Below are positions 16,701-24,693 of a DNA stretch of 64,000 nucleotides, piece by piece. The DNA comes from Cupriavidus pinatubonensis (GTDB lineage: Bacteria; Pseudomonadota; Gammaproteobacteria; Burkholderiales; Burkholderiaceae), in contig NZ_CP080766.1 of NCBI RefSeq assembly GCF_019602855.1, forward strand, positions 186,001 to 250,000, written 5' to 3'. The translations under genes and the position numbers were made by a program. Numbering within the stretch: the first letter of the stretch is position 1; every line of letters begins with the position of its first letter. The notes under the pieces were generated by a model. That model did not search any database. It saw only the letters and a program-made list of their open reading frames with translations, and had not been told where the DNA came from.

Positions 16701-17574
16701 TTTCCGAATGCAGCACCTGCTGCGCCATGCGCGTGAGCGGTGCGTCGTCGTCGACACGCCACCGGCCGTCGCCGAGGTCGTGCGGCACGCGTACGCGCAG
16801 GTTGAACATGGACGCATCGCCCGGAGACAGCAAGCCTTGTCCGACCAGGCTCTCGTCGAAGCGGCTCGGAGAATTGAGCCGGCCGTCGCGGTCGATCACA
16901 TAGAGTTCGCCGGTGTTGCCGAAGCGCGCGGCCTTCAGTATCTGCAGCATCACCGCATACGGGTCGATGCGCAGGCACAGCGCGCCCACGACACGGTCGT
17001 TGTCCCACAGGCGCGAGCACACGATCTGGAACGGGCTGCGGCCCACCGGGCCAACCGGCCCATCCGCCAGGACCGGGCCCGGGTATGGCGCCGACAGCGA
17101 CGCGCCGTTCTCGCGCGCCCGTAGGGCTGCTGCCGCGGCTTCGGGCTGCAGCGGCTGTCCGTTGCGCTCGACCAGATCCGAGACGATGATGCGGTTGTCC
17201 ATCGAGATCAGACCGTAGCCGATGTAGCCGTTGGAGCGGTACAGCGGCGTAATCCAGTTGACGAACTCCTGGACGCGCTCGGGACTGGGATCGGCACCAT
17301 TGGCCAGCAAAGGCCGGGCAAGGCGGACCGTATCGTCGAGCGTGCTCATCGACACTGCGCGGCGGCGCTGCTCGCTGGCCCAGGTTTCGAGCTGGCGCGC
17401 GGTGGTGTTGACGGTCGCGCCCAGCCGTGCGCCAACGCTCACCTGCTCGTTCTGGCGCACCATCGACATGGCGGCAAACGCCACGAGCCAGACCGCGAGG
17501 ATCAGCAAGGCGCCGTAGGCAAGCAGGGAGCTGCGCAGCCAGAAGCCTGCGGGTGGATTGGGCTTGGAAATCAT
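13720..17574 (-). CDS. Hybrid sensor histidine kinase with two receivers and HPt domain
   Basis: 1284 residues. In order: membrane helix (about 15-37), periplasmic dCache-like sensor (about 40-330), second helix (about 335-357), PAS domain (about 370-485), coiled coil, HisKA with phosphorylatable His in F-L-A-N-M-S-H-E-I-R-T-P (about 550), HATPase_c with G-S-G-L-G-L-A-I, receiver 1 with acceptor D in F-I-D-W-R-M-P-G, receiver 2 with D in L-M-D-M-Q-M-P-V, and a C-terminal HPt with L-A-H-A-L-A-G-L-A-G-N-L-G-A. It is thus a complete phosphorelay in one chain. Its ATG follows directly on the stop of the upstream HD-GYP regulator gene (TGAATG), so the pair is one operon. Confidence 0.95.
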   Translation of the reverse strand: MISKPNPPAGFWLRSSLLAYGALLILAVWLVAFAAMSMVRQNEQVSVGARLGATVNTTARQLETWASEQRRRAVSMSTLDDTVRLARPLLANGADPSPERVQEFVNWITPLYRSNGYIGYGLISMDNRIIVSDLVERNGQPLQPEAAAAALRARENGASLSAPYPGPVLADGPVGPVGRSPFQIVCSRLWDNDRVVGALCLRIDPYAVMLQILKAARFGNTGELYVIDRDGRLNSPSRFDESLVGQGLLSPGDASMFNLRVRVPHDLGDGRWRVDDDAPLTRMAQQVLHSETLQVSFGYHDYRGKRVAGAGLWIPALGSALILEQDMEEALSSYLSTRTVVASMAAAIMLLIGVAAWALRKSQHRLAQSEERLRALLDHSPAIMHLKDRNHAFLQLNPSMEKLLGLTRDQVLGKTDRELAVMPDGTRERWEIEARVMATGRAEEQIYAMEAPEGSRQLRVIRFPVHDPTSNAVVGVGAVGIDITDQERANRELKEMSQTLEHKVWERTRELAVANAELAKAKHEAESAAQAKASFLANMSHEIRTPMNAVIGMAHLALSTQLDLQQRDYVEKIQRSGQHLLGILNDILDLSKIEAGKLEIEQIDFSLERLLRTVGDLVSERAAAKQLELVVDVQPDVPDSLRGDPLRIRQVLINFTTNAVKFTERGEIVIRVARCAGEHAESRVRLHFEVRDTGIGIDADAIPRLFRSFEQADSSTTRRYGGSGLGLAISHRLVTLMGGTIGVQSELGKGSTFWFELSLLPGTRRAPALLVQPELAGRRLLVVDDHGYARQVIGSMLRGFGFRADEVESGEKALSAIQHADAIADPYHAVFIDWRMPGLDGIQTVRKLAAMSLQSQRPRPLMITANGREEVVREGERNGFETTLHKPVSPSVLFDATMRVLASEPGRMADKGAPRSVTGPSWTLPHARVLLVEDNEINREVATHLLQQAGITPDTAENGAIALELLAVQDYDLVLMDMQMPVMDGFEATRHIRANPRLASMPVVAMTANALPEDRNRCLAAGMDDHIAKPISPATFFTTLHRWLTGAPARTGGNLHDAAWHENVANPVAEIIEVVEPEAEEEEAAPDWMRALAGTGLLDVDGAVARVGGRIDTFRQLLGRLLSGYAQTPQQIGALLQAGERVEAARLAHALAGLAGNLGARQVAGAAASLECTLMGMAADDASALLNGLEQAHASLCMALRQHLPAETPEPAAPVATQVTSMTDVLDRLRRQLADGASEASLTFAANRQRLADMLAGDRFRRLCEAVENYDYESAVEVLADSAG

Positions 17575-18708
17575 TCAGATGGCGGGCAACAAGTCGCGCT
17601 GCGGCTCGTGTTCAGGATCGGCAAAGCGCAGGGCAATGGCGTGGAATTCGTCGGCGATGCTGTGGAAGGCGTCGACCATGCCGGGATCGAAATGCCGGCC
17701 GCGGCCTTCCATGATGATGCGCACGGACTCCTCATGCGAAAAGGCCGGCTTGTAGACGCGACGGGAAATCAGCGCGTCATAGACATCGGCAAGCGCCATC
17801 AGGCGCGCCGCTACGGGGATGTCATCGCCGGCAAGTCCTTCCGGATAGCCGGTGCCATCCCACTTTTCATGGTGATAGTGTGCGATCTCCCGCGCGTAGC
17901 GCAGGAAGGAGTTGCGCGTCCCGCACTGGGCTTCGGCGTCGGCAATGGCGTCGCGCCCCAGCATAGTGTGCGACTTCATGATTTCGAACTCTTCCGCGGT
18001 CAGCTTGCCGGGCTTGAGCAGGATGCGGTCCGGAATGCCGACTTTGCCAATATCGTGCAGCGGCGCCGACTTGAACAGCAGGTCGATTGTCCTGTCGTCG
18101 AGTTGCGCGCTGAAGCGCGGGTCATCGCGCAACGCGCGCGCCAGGGCCCTCACGTAATGCTGGGTCCGGCGGATATGGTTGCCGGTCTCGTTGTCGCGGG
18201 TTTCGGCCAGTGCCGCCAGCGCAATGATGGTGGCATCCTCGATCTGGGTAATCTCGCGCGTGCGCCGCTGCACCTCCGCTTCGAGATAAGCCGAGCGGTC
18301 ACGCAAGAAATCGTGCGCCTGCTTGAGCGCGAGCTGGCTGGCAATGCGTGCGCGCGCCACCGGCGGGCTCACCGGCTTCATGATGTAGTCCACGGCACCG
18401 ACCTCGAAGCCGCGCGCTTCGTCGAGTTCATCCGTGCGTGCGGTCAGGAAGATGACCGGCACATGGGCCGTAGCGGGATTGGCCTTCAGATGGCGGCACG
18501 TTTCATAGCCGTCCATCTCGGGCATCGAAACGTCCAGCAGGATCAGGTCCGGCGCCGACGACGCGGCTAGTTGCAGCGCCTTGGCGCCGCGCGTGGCTAC
18601 GCGCACACGGTATTGGTCCTGCAGCATTGCCACCATGGCGGCAATGTTTTCCGGAATGTCGTCGACGACGAGTACGGTTGGTCGCTGCTCTGGGCTGTCG
18701 GCGCTCAT
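17575..18708 (-). CDS. Response regulator with HD-GYP phosphodiesterase output (RpfG-like)
   Basis: 377 residues: an N-terminal receiver (about 10-125) with V-L-V-V-D-D, acceptor D in I-L-L-D-V-S-M-P and K in I-M-K-P-V-S; then a linker and an HD-GYP domain with A-P-L-H-D-I-G-K-V-G-I-P-D and H-H-E-K-W-D-G-T-G-Y-P. All expected metal and GYP residues are visible, so it is likely an active c-di-GMP phosphodiesterase. It is probably phosphorylated by the hybrid kinase encoded immediately downstream. The ATG at 18708 is chosen; a TTG lies six bases upstream. Confidence 0.94.
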   Translation of the reverse strand: MSADSPEQRPTVLVVDDIPENIAAMVAMLQDQYRVRVATRGAKALQLAASSAPDLILLDVSMPEMDGYETCRHLKANPATAHVPVIFLTARTDELDEARGFEVGAVDYIMKPVSPPVARARIASQLALKQAHDFLRDRSAYLEAEVQRRTREITQIEDATIIALAALAETRDNETGNHIRRTQHYVRALARALRDDPRFSAQLDDRTIDLLFKSAPLHDIGKVGIPDRILLKPGKLTAEEFEIMKSHTMLGRDAIADAEAQCGTRNSFLRYAREIAHYHHEKWDGTGYPEGLAGDDIPVAARLMALADVYDALISRRVYKPAFSHEESVRIIMEGRGRHFDPGMVDAFHSIADEFHAIALRFADPEHEPQRDLLPAI

Positions 18709-18919
18709 TTTCAATGCTTAAGGTTGGCTGGCCGCCCGCTGGCATGCGAAGCGGACCGGCACCGGATTCAGGAACCAGGCGCCCATGGGTGCGCTGCCAC
18801 ACCGCAGGTATCGCCCTTCGGAGAATCGGCCCGAATGAGCAAAACTTGTTCCCTCCTGAAGCGGGGATTGCCAGCACGCTTATGATCGCGGCGGACTTTG
18901 CAAGGTGTTCGCGGTGCGC

Positions 18920-19243
18920 TCAGGCGATAGCCGCCATGGCCTCCAGGATGGGCGCGGCATCGCTGGGTCTGACCAGGCGCGACACCTCCCGCCCATCGCG
19001 CAGGAACACCAGCGTGGGCCACAGCTTGACGCGAAACGAGCGGCCCAGCGGGCGGCCGCTGCCGTCTTCCACCTTGATATGCCGCACGCCAGGATAAGAG
19101 GCAAAGGCCTGCGCCAGTGCAGGCTGGGCGCGCTGGCAATAGCCACACCAGTCTGTGCCGAACTCCAGCAGCGCGGGACCTTGCAGAGTGTCGATTTCCT
19201 CGCGCGGGGGCGCGTCGGAAAGATAATGATCCTTCGTAGGCAT
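18920..19243 (-). CDS. Thioredoxin-family protein
   Basis: 107 residues with a thioredoxin fold: active site W-C-G-Y-C-Q followed by an Ala-rich helix, and the cis-Pro in L-W-P-T-L-V-F-L. The start at 19243 has GGGAGGAG upstream; a GTG 18 bases further up is less well placed. No signal peptide is seen, so it is cytoplasmic. C-G-Y-C is not the usual C-G-P-C of housekeeping thioredoxin, so a specialised disulfide reductase is likely. It stands alone. Confidence 0.88.
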   Translation of the reverse strand: MPTKDHYLSDAPPREEIDTLQGPALLEFGTDWCGYCQRAQPALAQAFASYPGVRHIKVEDGSGRPLGRSFRVKLWPTLVFLRDGREVSRLVRPSDAAPILEAMAAIA

Positions 19244-19583
19244 CGCAGCGTCTCCTCCCACAATGGGGGTAATGTCTTATTGATGTCGTTCTGTTTATGC
19301 GGCCGGTTGCCCTGCTGCCAAGCAACAACCATACCGGCCGCGGAGTTTGCCATGCCGTCAGGGTTCAGGCCAGCGTCCCTGCCCTCACGCGCCCCAAAGG
19401 CGCCGGTCCGATGCGCATATCCAACACGGGTCTCGCATAGCCCGCCCCGCACGTGCAGCTTCCTGCATAAGGAAAGAGCAAATCGTTATTTCACGCCCGT
19501 GTAATGAGCGCCTTATAGTTGACGGTTCATTCGAAAACAAGACGACCTGCCGGCATCCTGCCACGGCCCCGCGGAGTGCAACA
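19244..19583. other. Divergent intergenic region
   Basis: 340 bases between the thioredoxin gene and the broken acyl-CoA synthetase gene. It contains A/T-richer patches near 19265-19300 and 19480-19540 suited to promoters on each strand. No coding sequence, clear operator or hairpin is supported. Confidence 0.45.
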
Positions 19584-20999
19584 TTGACTGACGGCCTTAC
19601 CCTTGGCGACACCCTGTCCTGGCCCGCCCGCTACCTGCCGCGCAAGACCGCGCTGGTGACCGGCACGGGCACTGCGCGGCGCGCGTGGACTTATGCCGAA
19701 CTGGATACGGAGGTCAACCAGCATGCCAACGCCCTGCTCTCGGTCGGGATCGGCAAGGGCGATGTCGTGGCGGCCTTTCTCTACAACACGCCGGCCTTTG
19801 TCTTCACGCTGCTCGCTTGTGCACGCATCGGCGCCGTGTTCAACCCGGTCAACTACCGGCTGGCCGCGCAGGAACTCGCCTACATTCTGAACGACGGCAA
19901 TGCCCGCGCGCTGGTGTTCGAGAAGGAAGTCGCATCGGTCACCGAGAAAGCCGCGGCCCATGCGGCCGGCACCCGCTGCTGATCTACGCCGACGATGGCG
20001 AGGCGCCGTCGTTTGCCACGCACGATCTCGCTGTGCTGGCCGCCGTCCAGCCCGCCACGGCGCCAGATGTCATCGTGCATGAAGACGATCCCTGCATCCT
20101 CATGTACACCAGCGGCACTACGGGGCGACCCAAAGGCGTCGTGCATACGCACCGCAGCAAGCTGTTCCACAACGCGATGATGCATCAGGCGATGGGGCTG
20201 ACACGTGAGGACGTGGGCCTGTCGGTGGCGCCGCTCAACCACACCGCCGAGTTGCACACCAGCTTCCTGCCACGGCTTCAGGTCGGTGCCACGCAGGTGC
20301 TGCAGCGGCGCTTCGACGCCGGCGAGGCATGGGATCTCGTTGAGACCGAGCGTGTCACGCATTTCTTCGCCGCGCCGACCATGGTCGGCATGCTGCTGAA
20401 CCATCCCGATACGGAGCGGCGCGACCTGTCGTCGCTACGACTGGTGGAATATGGCGGCGCATCCATGGCGCCGCACCTGATCCGCGAATGGGACCGCAAG
20501 ATCGGCGCCGGCCTGGTACAGGTCTACGGCACCACCGAGATGGGTCCTTGCATGTCGGTGCTCTACCCGCAGGAGCAACTGAGCCACGCCGGTTCGGCAG
20601 GCCTGCCGTCACTGGGCCACGATCTTGTGGTGGCGCGCCTGCGCGATGACGGCGAGCCGACCGACCCGTCGCAGCCGTGCGAGCCCGGTGAAGTCGGCGA
20701 AGTGCTGGTGCGCGGGCCTTGCATGATGCGCGGCTACCTGAACCGCCCCGACGCCAATGCCCACGCGCTGGCCCATGGCTGGTACCACACCGGCGACCTG
20801 GGCAGCCTCGACGAGGACGGCTACCTCTGGATCCGCGACCGCATCGACTACATGATCAACTCGGGCGCCGAGACGCCTGGAAGTCCGTGTCGACAAGATC
20901 GACGCCCGCCTCGAAGCGATGGATGCCAAGATCGATGCCCGCTTCGAAGCCATGGACAGCAAGATCAATCGCATACTCGAATCGGTCAGACGCCGCTGA
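19584..20999 (+). pseudogene. Broken AMP-dependent acyl-CoA synthetase joined to a coiled-coil tail
   Basis: A TTG start (GCGGAG upstream) opens an acyl-adenylate-forming enzyme that reads well to about 19970. It then hits a stop at 19980-19982 while the homology continues in another frame (L-L-I-Y-A-D-D-G). From there the core motifs Y-T-S-G-T-T-G-R-P-K-G, Y-G-T-T-E-M and H-T-G-D-L-G are intact up to N-S-G-A-E at about 20870. At that point the C-terminal domain, including the catalytic Lys region (about 110 residues), is missing. The DNA instead encodes, in a third frame (20877-20999), a heptad-rich tail such as R-L-E-A-M-D-A-K-I-D-A-R-F-E-A-M-D ending in a stop. One frameshift plus a deletion junction make this a pseudogene. 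Confidence 0.85.
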
Positions 21000-21146
21000 T
21001 CGCTAGATCATACCGTCATAGTATTCGCCGTCGTGCCGGACGGCCCTCCAGGCTTGACGTATGACACAACGCAACTCATCCCACGTCCATCACTAGCTTC
21101 TGACAGAAAAACCCACGCTCTGCGAGGGGTCATGCAGGCTTCGTAC

Positions 21147-21170
21147 GTATATCGTATAGTGGCGATATAC
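21147..21170. promoter_or_regulatory. Inverted repeat operator candidate upstream of arsR-like gene
   Basis: A perfect 8-base inverted repeat GTATATCG, 8-base spacer, CGATATAC lies 20 bases before the ArsR-family start. A further half-like CGATATAT follows at about 21185. The position overlaps the likely promoter, as expected for an autoregulating ArsR/SmtB repressor. Confidence 0.6.
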
Positions 21171-21190
21171 ATTTTGATGCCTCCCGATAT

Positions 21191-21544
21191 ATGGTTCGTG
21201 AATCACCGAAACAACGTGCACCGGACTCCGCCTCCGCGAAGCCGGAACTCGACGTCGATGCGATCCACAAGGCCCTGGCCAATCCCATGCGACGGAAGAT
21301 ACTGGCCTGGCTGCGAACGCCAGAAGCGTATTTCTCCGCGCAGGAACACCCGCTCGACATGGGTGTTTGCGCCGGGCTGATCGACACGCATTGCGGTCTG
21401 TCGCAATCGACAGTCTCGGCGCACCTTGCCACGCTGCAGCGTGCCGGGCTGATCCGCGCGCGGCGCATCGGGCAATGGGTCTTCTTCAAGCGCGACGAAG
21501 AGACCATTCAGGCGTTCCTCGACCATATTCACCAGGACCTTTGA
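21191..21544 (+). CDS. ArsR/SmtB-family transcriptional regulator
   Basis: 117 residues with a winged helix-turn-helix: A-L-A-N-P-M-R-R-K-I-L-A-W-L opens the domain, and L-S-Q-S-T-V-S-A-H-L-A-T-L-Q-R-A-G-L is the recognition region. Two cysteines (in M-G-V-C-A-G and D-T-H-C-G) lie in a loop before the recognition helix and could sense a thiol-reactive compound or metal. The Old Yellow Enzyme gene follows by 88 bases in the same direction, so that enzyme is the likely target. A strong inverted repeat just upstream suggests autoregulation. Confidence 0.87.
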   Translation: MVRESPKQRAPDSASAKPELDVDAIHKALANPMRRKILAWLRTPEAYFSAQEHPLDMGVCAGLIDTHCGLSQSTVSAHLATLQRAGLIRARRIGQWVFFKRDEETIQAFLDHIHQDL

Positions 21545-21631
21545 GTTCGTACCGGCATGGCGCTTGCCGTCGTGCCAAAGCACTGCTGTGCGCTTCTCCC
21601 ACCCATACGAAAATACGCAAGGCCAGACCTC

Positions 21632-22687
21632 ATGCCTACCCTCTTCGACCCCATCCGCATCGGCGACCTCGACCTGCCCAACCGCGTCATCATGGCGCCG
21701 CTGACCCGCTCGCGCGCCGTCGGCGGCAAGCGTGTGCCGAACGCACTGATGGCCGAGTATTACGTGCAACGCGCGTCCGCCGGCCTCATCATCTCGGAAG
21801 CCACGGCGGTGACGCCGCAGGGCGTCGGCTATGCCGACACGCCGGGCATCTGGACCGACGAGCAAGTCGCGGGCTGGAAACACGTGACCGACGCAGTCCA
21901 TGCCGCTGGCGGCCGCATCTTCATGCAGCTCTGGCACGTCGGCCGGATCTCGGACCCGATCTTCCTCGACGGCGAACTGCCTGTGGCGCCGAGCGCGATC
22001 GCGGCGCAAGGCCACGTGAGCCTGGTGCGCCCGAAGCGTGCCTACGTCACGCCCCGTGCGCTGGAAACCGAGGAAATCGCTGGCGTGATCGCGGCCTACC
22101 GGCACGGTGCCGAAAATGCCAAAAAGGCCGGCTTCGACGGCGTTGAAATCCACGGTGCCAACGGCTACCTGCTCGACCAGTTCCTGCAGGATTCGACCAA
22201 CCAGCGCACGGATGCCTATGGTGGCCCCATCGAAAACCGCGCGCGGCTGCTGCTCGAAATTACCGACGCATGCATCGACGTGTGGGGTGCCGACCGCGTC
22301 GGCGTGCACCTGTCGCCGCGCGGTGACGTGCACTCGATGGGCGACTCCGATCTGGCGGCGACGTTCGGCTACGTGGCGCGCGAACTGGGCAAGCGCCGCA
22401 TTGCCTTCATCTGCGCGCGCGAGGCAATCGGCGACAATCGCCTGGGTCCGGCCCTGAAGGCAGCTTTCGGCGGCGTCTATATCGCCAACGAGAAAATGAC
22501 CAAGCAGACCGCCGAACACGTGCTGGCCGCCGGCGAAGCCGACGCCGTCGCATTCGGGCAGCTCTTCATCGCCAACCCGGACTTGCCGCGCCGCCTTGCG
22601 CTCGACGCATCGCTCAACGAGCCCCGGCCGGAGACGTTCTACCATCCGGGTGCCGAGGGATATACCGACTATCCGGCACTGGTGTGA
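21632..22687 (+). CDS. Old Yellow Enzyme family alkene reductase (NemA-like)
   Basis: 351 residues, an FMN-binding TIM barrel. Typical elements are L-F-D-P-I-R-I-G-D-L near the start, R-V-I-M-A-P-L-T-R-S-R, Q-L-W-H-V-G-R-I-S, and E-I-H-G-A-N-G-Y-L-L-D-Q-F carrying active-site residues; F-I-A-N-P-D-L lies near the end. The ATG at 21632 begins the conserved N-terminus; longer frames add no homology. Such enzymes reduce activated alkenes, nitro compounds or quinones with NAD(P)H. Pairing with a Cys-containing ArsR regulator suggests induction by an electrophile. Confidence 0.93.
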   Translation: MPTLFDPIRIGDLDLPNRVIMAPLTRSRAVGGKRVPNALMAEYYVQRASAGLIISEATAVTPQGVGYADTPGIWTDEQVAGWKHVTDAVHAAGGRIFMQLWHVGRISDPIFLDGELPVAPSAIAAQGHVSLVRPKRAYVTPRALETEEIAGVIAAYRHGAENAKKAGFDGVEIHGANGYLLDQFLQDSTNQRTDAYGGPIENRARLLLEITDACIDVWGADRVGVHLSPRGDVHSMGDSDLAATFGYVARELGKRRIAFICAREAIGDNRLGPALKAAFGGVYIANEKMTKQTAEHVLAAGEADAVAFGQLFIANPDLPRRLALDASLNEPRPETFYHPGAEGYTDYPALV

Positions 22688-22722
22688 CGAGCGGCAAGAA
22701 CGGCCGTTAGACCCGGTTCGCA

Positions 22723-22752
22723 CGGGCAAGGGCTACCGCTCTTGCCCGGTTT
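22723..22752 (+). terminator. Probable transcription terminator after the OYE gene
   Basis: Stem CGGGCAAG / CTTGCCCG with a 10-base loop, followed by a short T-containing tail (GGTTTCC). It lies between convergent genes. The U-tract is weak. Confidence 0.45.
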
Positions 22753-22779
22753 CCGTAGACCCCATCGCCGGGGTAGGCC

Positions 22780-23793
22780 CTAGAATTCGCTTTCTTCGAT
22801 TTCCTGCGCCTGGGTATTGCCGTTGCGCACCGGATAAAGCGTCAGCGACATCCGGCTGTATCGCGTGGCATTGCCTTCCGCTATCTCTTCAAGTTCAAAC
22901 GGGTTCGACTTGGCAATTTTTCCCGTATCCAGGTCCATGTAGCGAACGTCGAAGCTGCCGTGCTCGATATTGGAAAACTCGAATGACGTGCCAGCCTTGA
23001 TCAGCGCGAAACGCACCGGGATGGTATCGCCACCACCAAGGGAAAACACTTTCAGAAAGACATCCGAAGAATTACGGGAATTGTCCACAGTCAATGACGA
23101 CAATCCTCCGGTCTTGCGGATAGGGTAGCCTGGAATATAGCTGGTCCACGCGGGCCAGGCCTGGCCGTTCGGCGCGGTGGGCTGGCGCACGTACTGGGGT
23201 AGCGGCGCAGGCGACTTCGTCGGCGTCGCGGCCGCGTCGCGCGGCTCCCCAGTCATGGCGGCAATGGTCGAGACCGAAGGTGTCCAGCCCTCTGCCTGCC
23301 GGGAGCCATCCGCCGATTGGTGCGACGTCGGGATGATCAGATAAATCGCAGCCCCTGCCACCACCAGCACAAATAACGCCTTGGAGGCAGTGCTGGCGCC
23401 TGCCGGATTCACTGCGCTCCCACTGTCCGCGTTCTTGCGCGATGTCCTGGAATCCGCAGGAGGGGCCTGTCGCGCACCGCTACCGCTTCGGGACGCCGGA
23501 TCCGCAGAAGTCCCCGACGCTGTCGAAGCCGGTCTCGCCCGCTGGCCGGCGTTTGCAGTCGCGCCCGCTTTCGCCTTTTCCTGCGACAGAATCCACGCAT
23601 CATGCTGGGCACGCTTTGCCGGATTCATCAAAACCTCGTAAGCGGTGTTGATAATAGTCATGACCCGGTGAGATTCGGGCGAGTCATGGTTACGATCCGG
23701 ATGATGCTTTTGACTTAATGCCTTGTATGCCGCACGAATGACCTCCGGGGGGGCGTCACGAGAAATCTTCAGATTATCGTAATGGGTATGCAT
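22780..23793 (-). CDS. Membrane-anchored J-domain protein of unknown function
   Basis: 337 residues. The N-terminal J-domain (about 3-68) has the H-P-D triad in K-H-H-P-D-R-N. A low-complexity Ala/Ser/Gly linker (about 75-140) leads to one membrane helix (about 142-160: A-L-F-V-L-V-V-A-G-A-A-I-Y-L). The C-terminal half carries P-x-P repeats and a beta-rich domain (about 225-320) with no recognised family. It should recruit DnaK to the membrane or to a client via the unknown C-terminal domain. This domain order differs from DnaJ, CbpA and DjlA. Confidence 0.85.
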   Translation of the reverse strand: MHTHYDNLKISRDAPPEVIRAAYKALSQKHHPDRNHDSPESHRVMTIINTAYEVLMNPAKRAQHDAWILSQEKAKAGATANAGQRARPASTASGTSADPASRSGSGARQAPPADSRTSRKNADSGSAVNPAGASTASKALFVLVVAGAAIYLIIPTSHQSADGSRQAEGWTPSVSTIAAMTGEPRDAAATPTKSPAPLPQYVRQPTAPNGQAWPAWTSYIPGYPIRKTGGLSSLTVDNSRNSSDVFLKVFSLGGGDTIPVRFALIKAGTSFEFSNIEHGSFDVRYMDLDTGKIAKSNPFELEEIAEGNATRYSRMSLTLYPVRNGNTQAQEIEESEF

Positions 23794-23916
23794 TCTCGTG
23801 CCGGCGCTAAAAGGTCGGCACAGATTTTACCGTCCGGGTCGCGACAAGTGAATCTCCGTTGGTTGGGAAACCCTCACCAAATTGTGATAGCTGCCGAGGC
23901 GTACCTCGAACGGTAA

Positions 23917-24693
23917 CTAGACCAATGCTTCAAAGTGCAACGGGGTGGCGACAACCTTGGTGACCAAGCGGGCCGCGGACCGAAAATCGGTACGTGACAG
24001 CCCGTAGAACCCTGCAATCACTGCCGTGTCGTTGCCGAGAGACAGCAACTCGTTCGCCGTGGCACGAGCACTGAGCAGATCCGGAAAACCTTCCTGGAAG
24101 ACCTCCACCACTTCCGGATCAAAATGCGAGCCGCTACCTGACGCAATAATGGCCCGCGCTTCCTCGTCGGCCATGCGGGGCCGATAGCAGCGCGTTTCGG
24201 TCATGGCGTCGAATGCATCGACAACGGCCACGATACGCGCGGCCAACGGGATGCGCCGAGCGGCCAGGCGGTCCGGGTAGCCGCTGCCATCAAAGCGCTC
24301 GTGATGGTGCCTGGCAATTCCGGCAGCAAACTGATGCAGCGGGTCGGCACTGGTTGACAGCAGGTCCGCGCCCATCCCGGAATGCCGCTCCATGATGCTT
24401 CGTTCGGCTGGCGTCAGCTTGCCCGGCTTCAGCAGCACGCGGTCTGGAATGAGAAGCTTGCCAAGATCATGGACCGGAGTAGACAGGCGGATATGGTCTT
24501 GCGTCAGGCGATCCATTTCCATCAGGCCAGCCAGACGATCGGCAATGAAGGCGGTCCGGATGAAGTGGCCGGATGCGTCCGGATAACGCGAGCAACCGGC
24601 AAGCGCAAGGCTTGCGAGCGTAATAATCGATCGGTAATTCATTCTGGCTGCGATTTCGCCAGCCATTTCGGCCCGCGAAATTTCGAAACTCAA
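23917..24693 (-). CDS. Stand-alone HD-GYP domain protein
   Basis: 258 residues, almost entirely an HD-GYP domain: D-A-S-G-H-F-I-R-T, P-V-H-D-L-G-K-L-L-I-P-D and H-H-H-E-R-F-D-G-S-G-Y-P-D are all present, so c-di-GMP phosphodiesterase activity is plausible. There is no receiver domain. The first start is TTG at 24693 and an ATG lies at 24666. The frame stays open upstream through an Ala/Lys-rich linker-like stretch to a stop near 24760, as though an N-terminal domain were lost. A 50-residue C-terminal extension has no recognised domain. Confidence 0.8.
   Translation of the reverse strand: MSFEISRAEMAGEIAARMNYRSIITLASLALAGCSRYPDASGHFIRTAFIADRLAGLMEMDRLTQDHIRLSTPVHDLGKLLIPDRVLLKPGKLTPAERSIMERHSGMGADLLSTSADPLHQFAAGIARHHHERFDGSGYPDRLAARRIPLAARIVAVVDAFDAMTETRCYRPRMADEEARAIIASGSGSHFDPEVVEVFQEGFPDLLSARATANELLSLGNDTAVIAGFYGLSRTDFRSAARLVTKVVATPLHFEALV

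Noticed and set aside
15382-17124. A 580-codon plus-strand open frame inside the hybrid kinase gene
   Set aside because: Its composition is that of an antisense shadow, and the kinase on the opposite strand has a complete domain order.
19970-19990. Programmed frameshift in the acyl-CoA synthetase gene
   Set aside because: No slippery heptamer or downstream stem is evident, and the same gene also lacks its C-terminal domain.
21203-22729. A 508-codon minus-strand open frame over the ArsR and OYE genes
   Set aside because: Both plus-strand genes have full family motifs; this frame has none.
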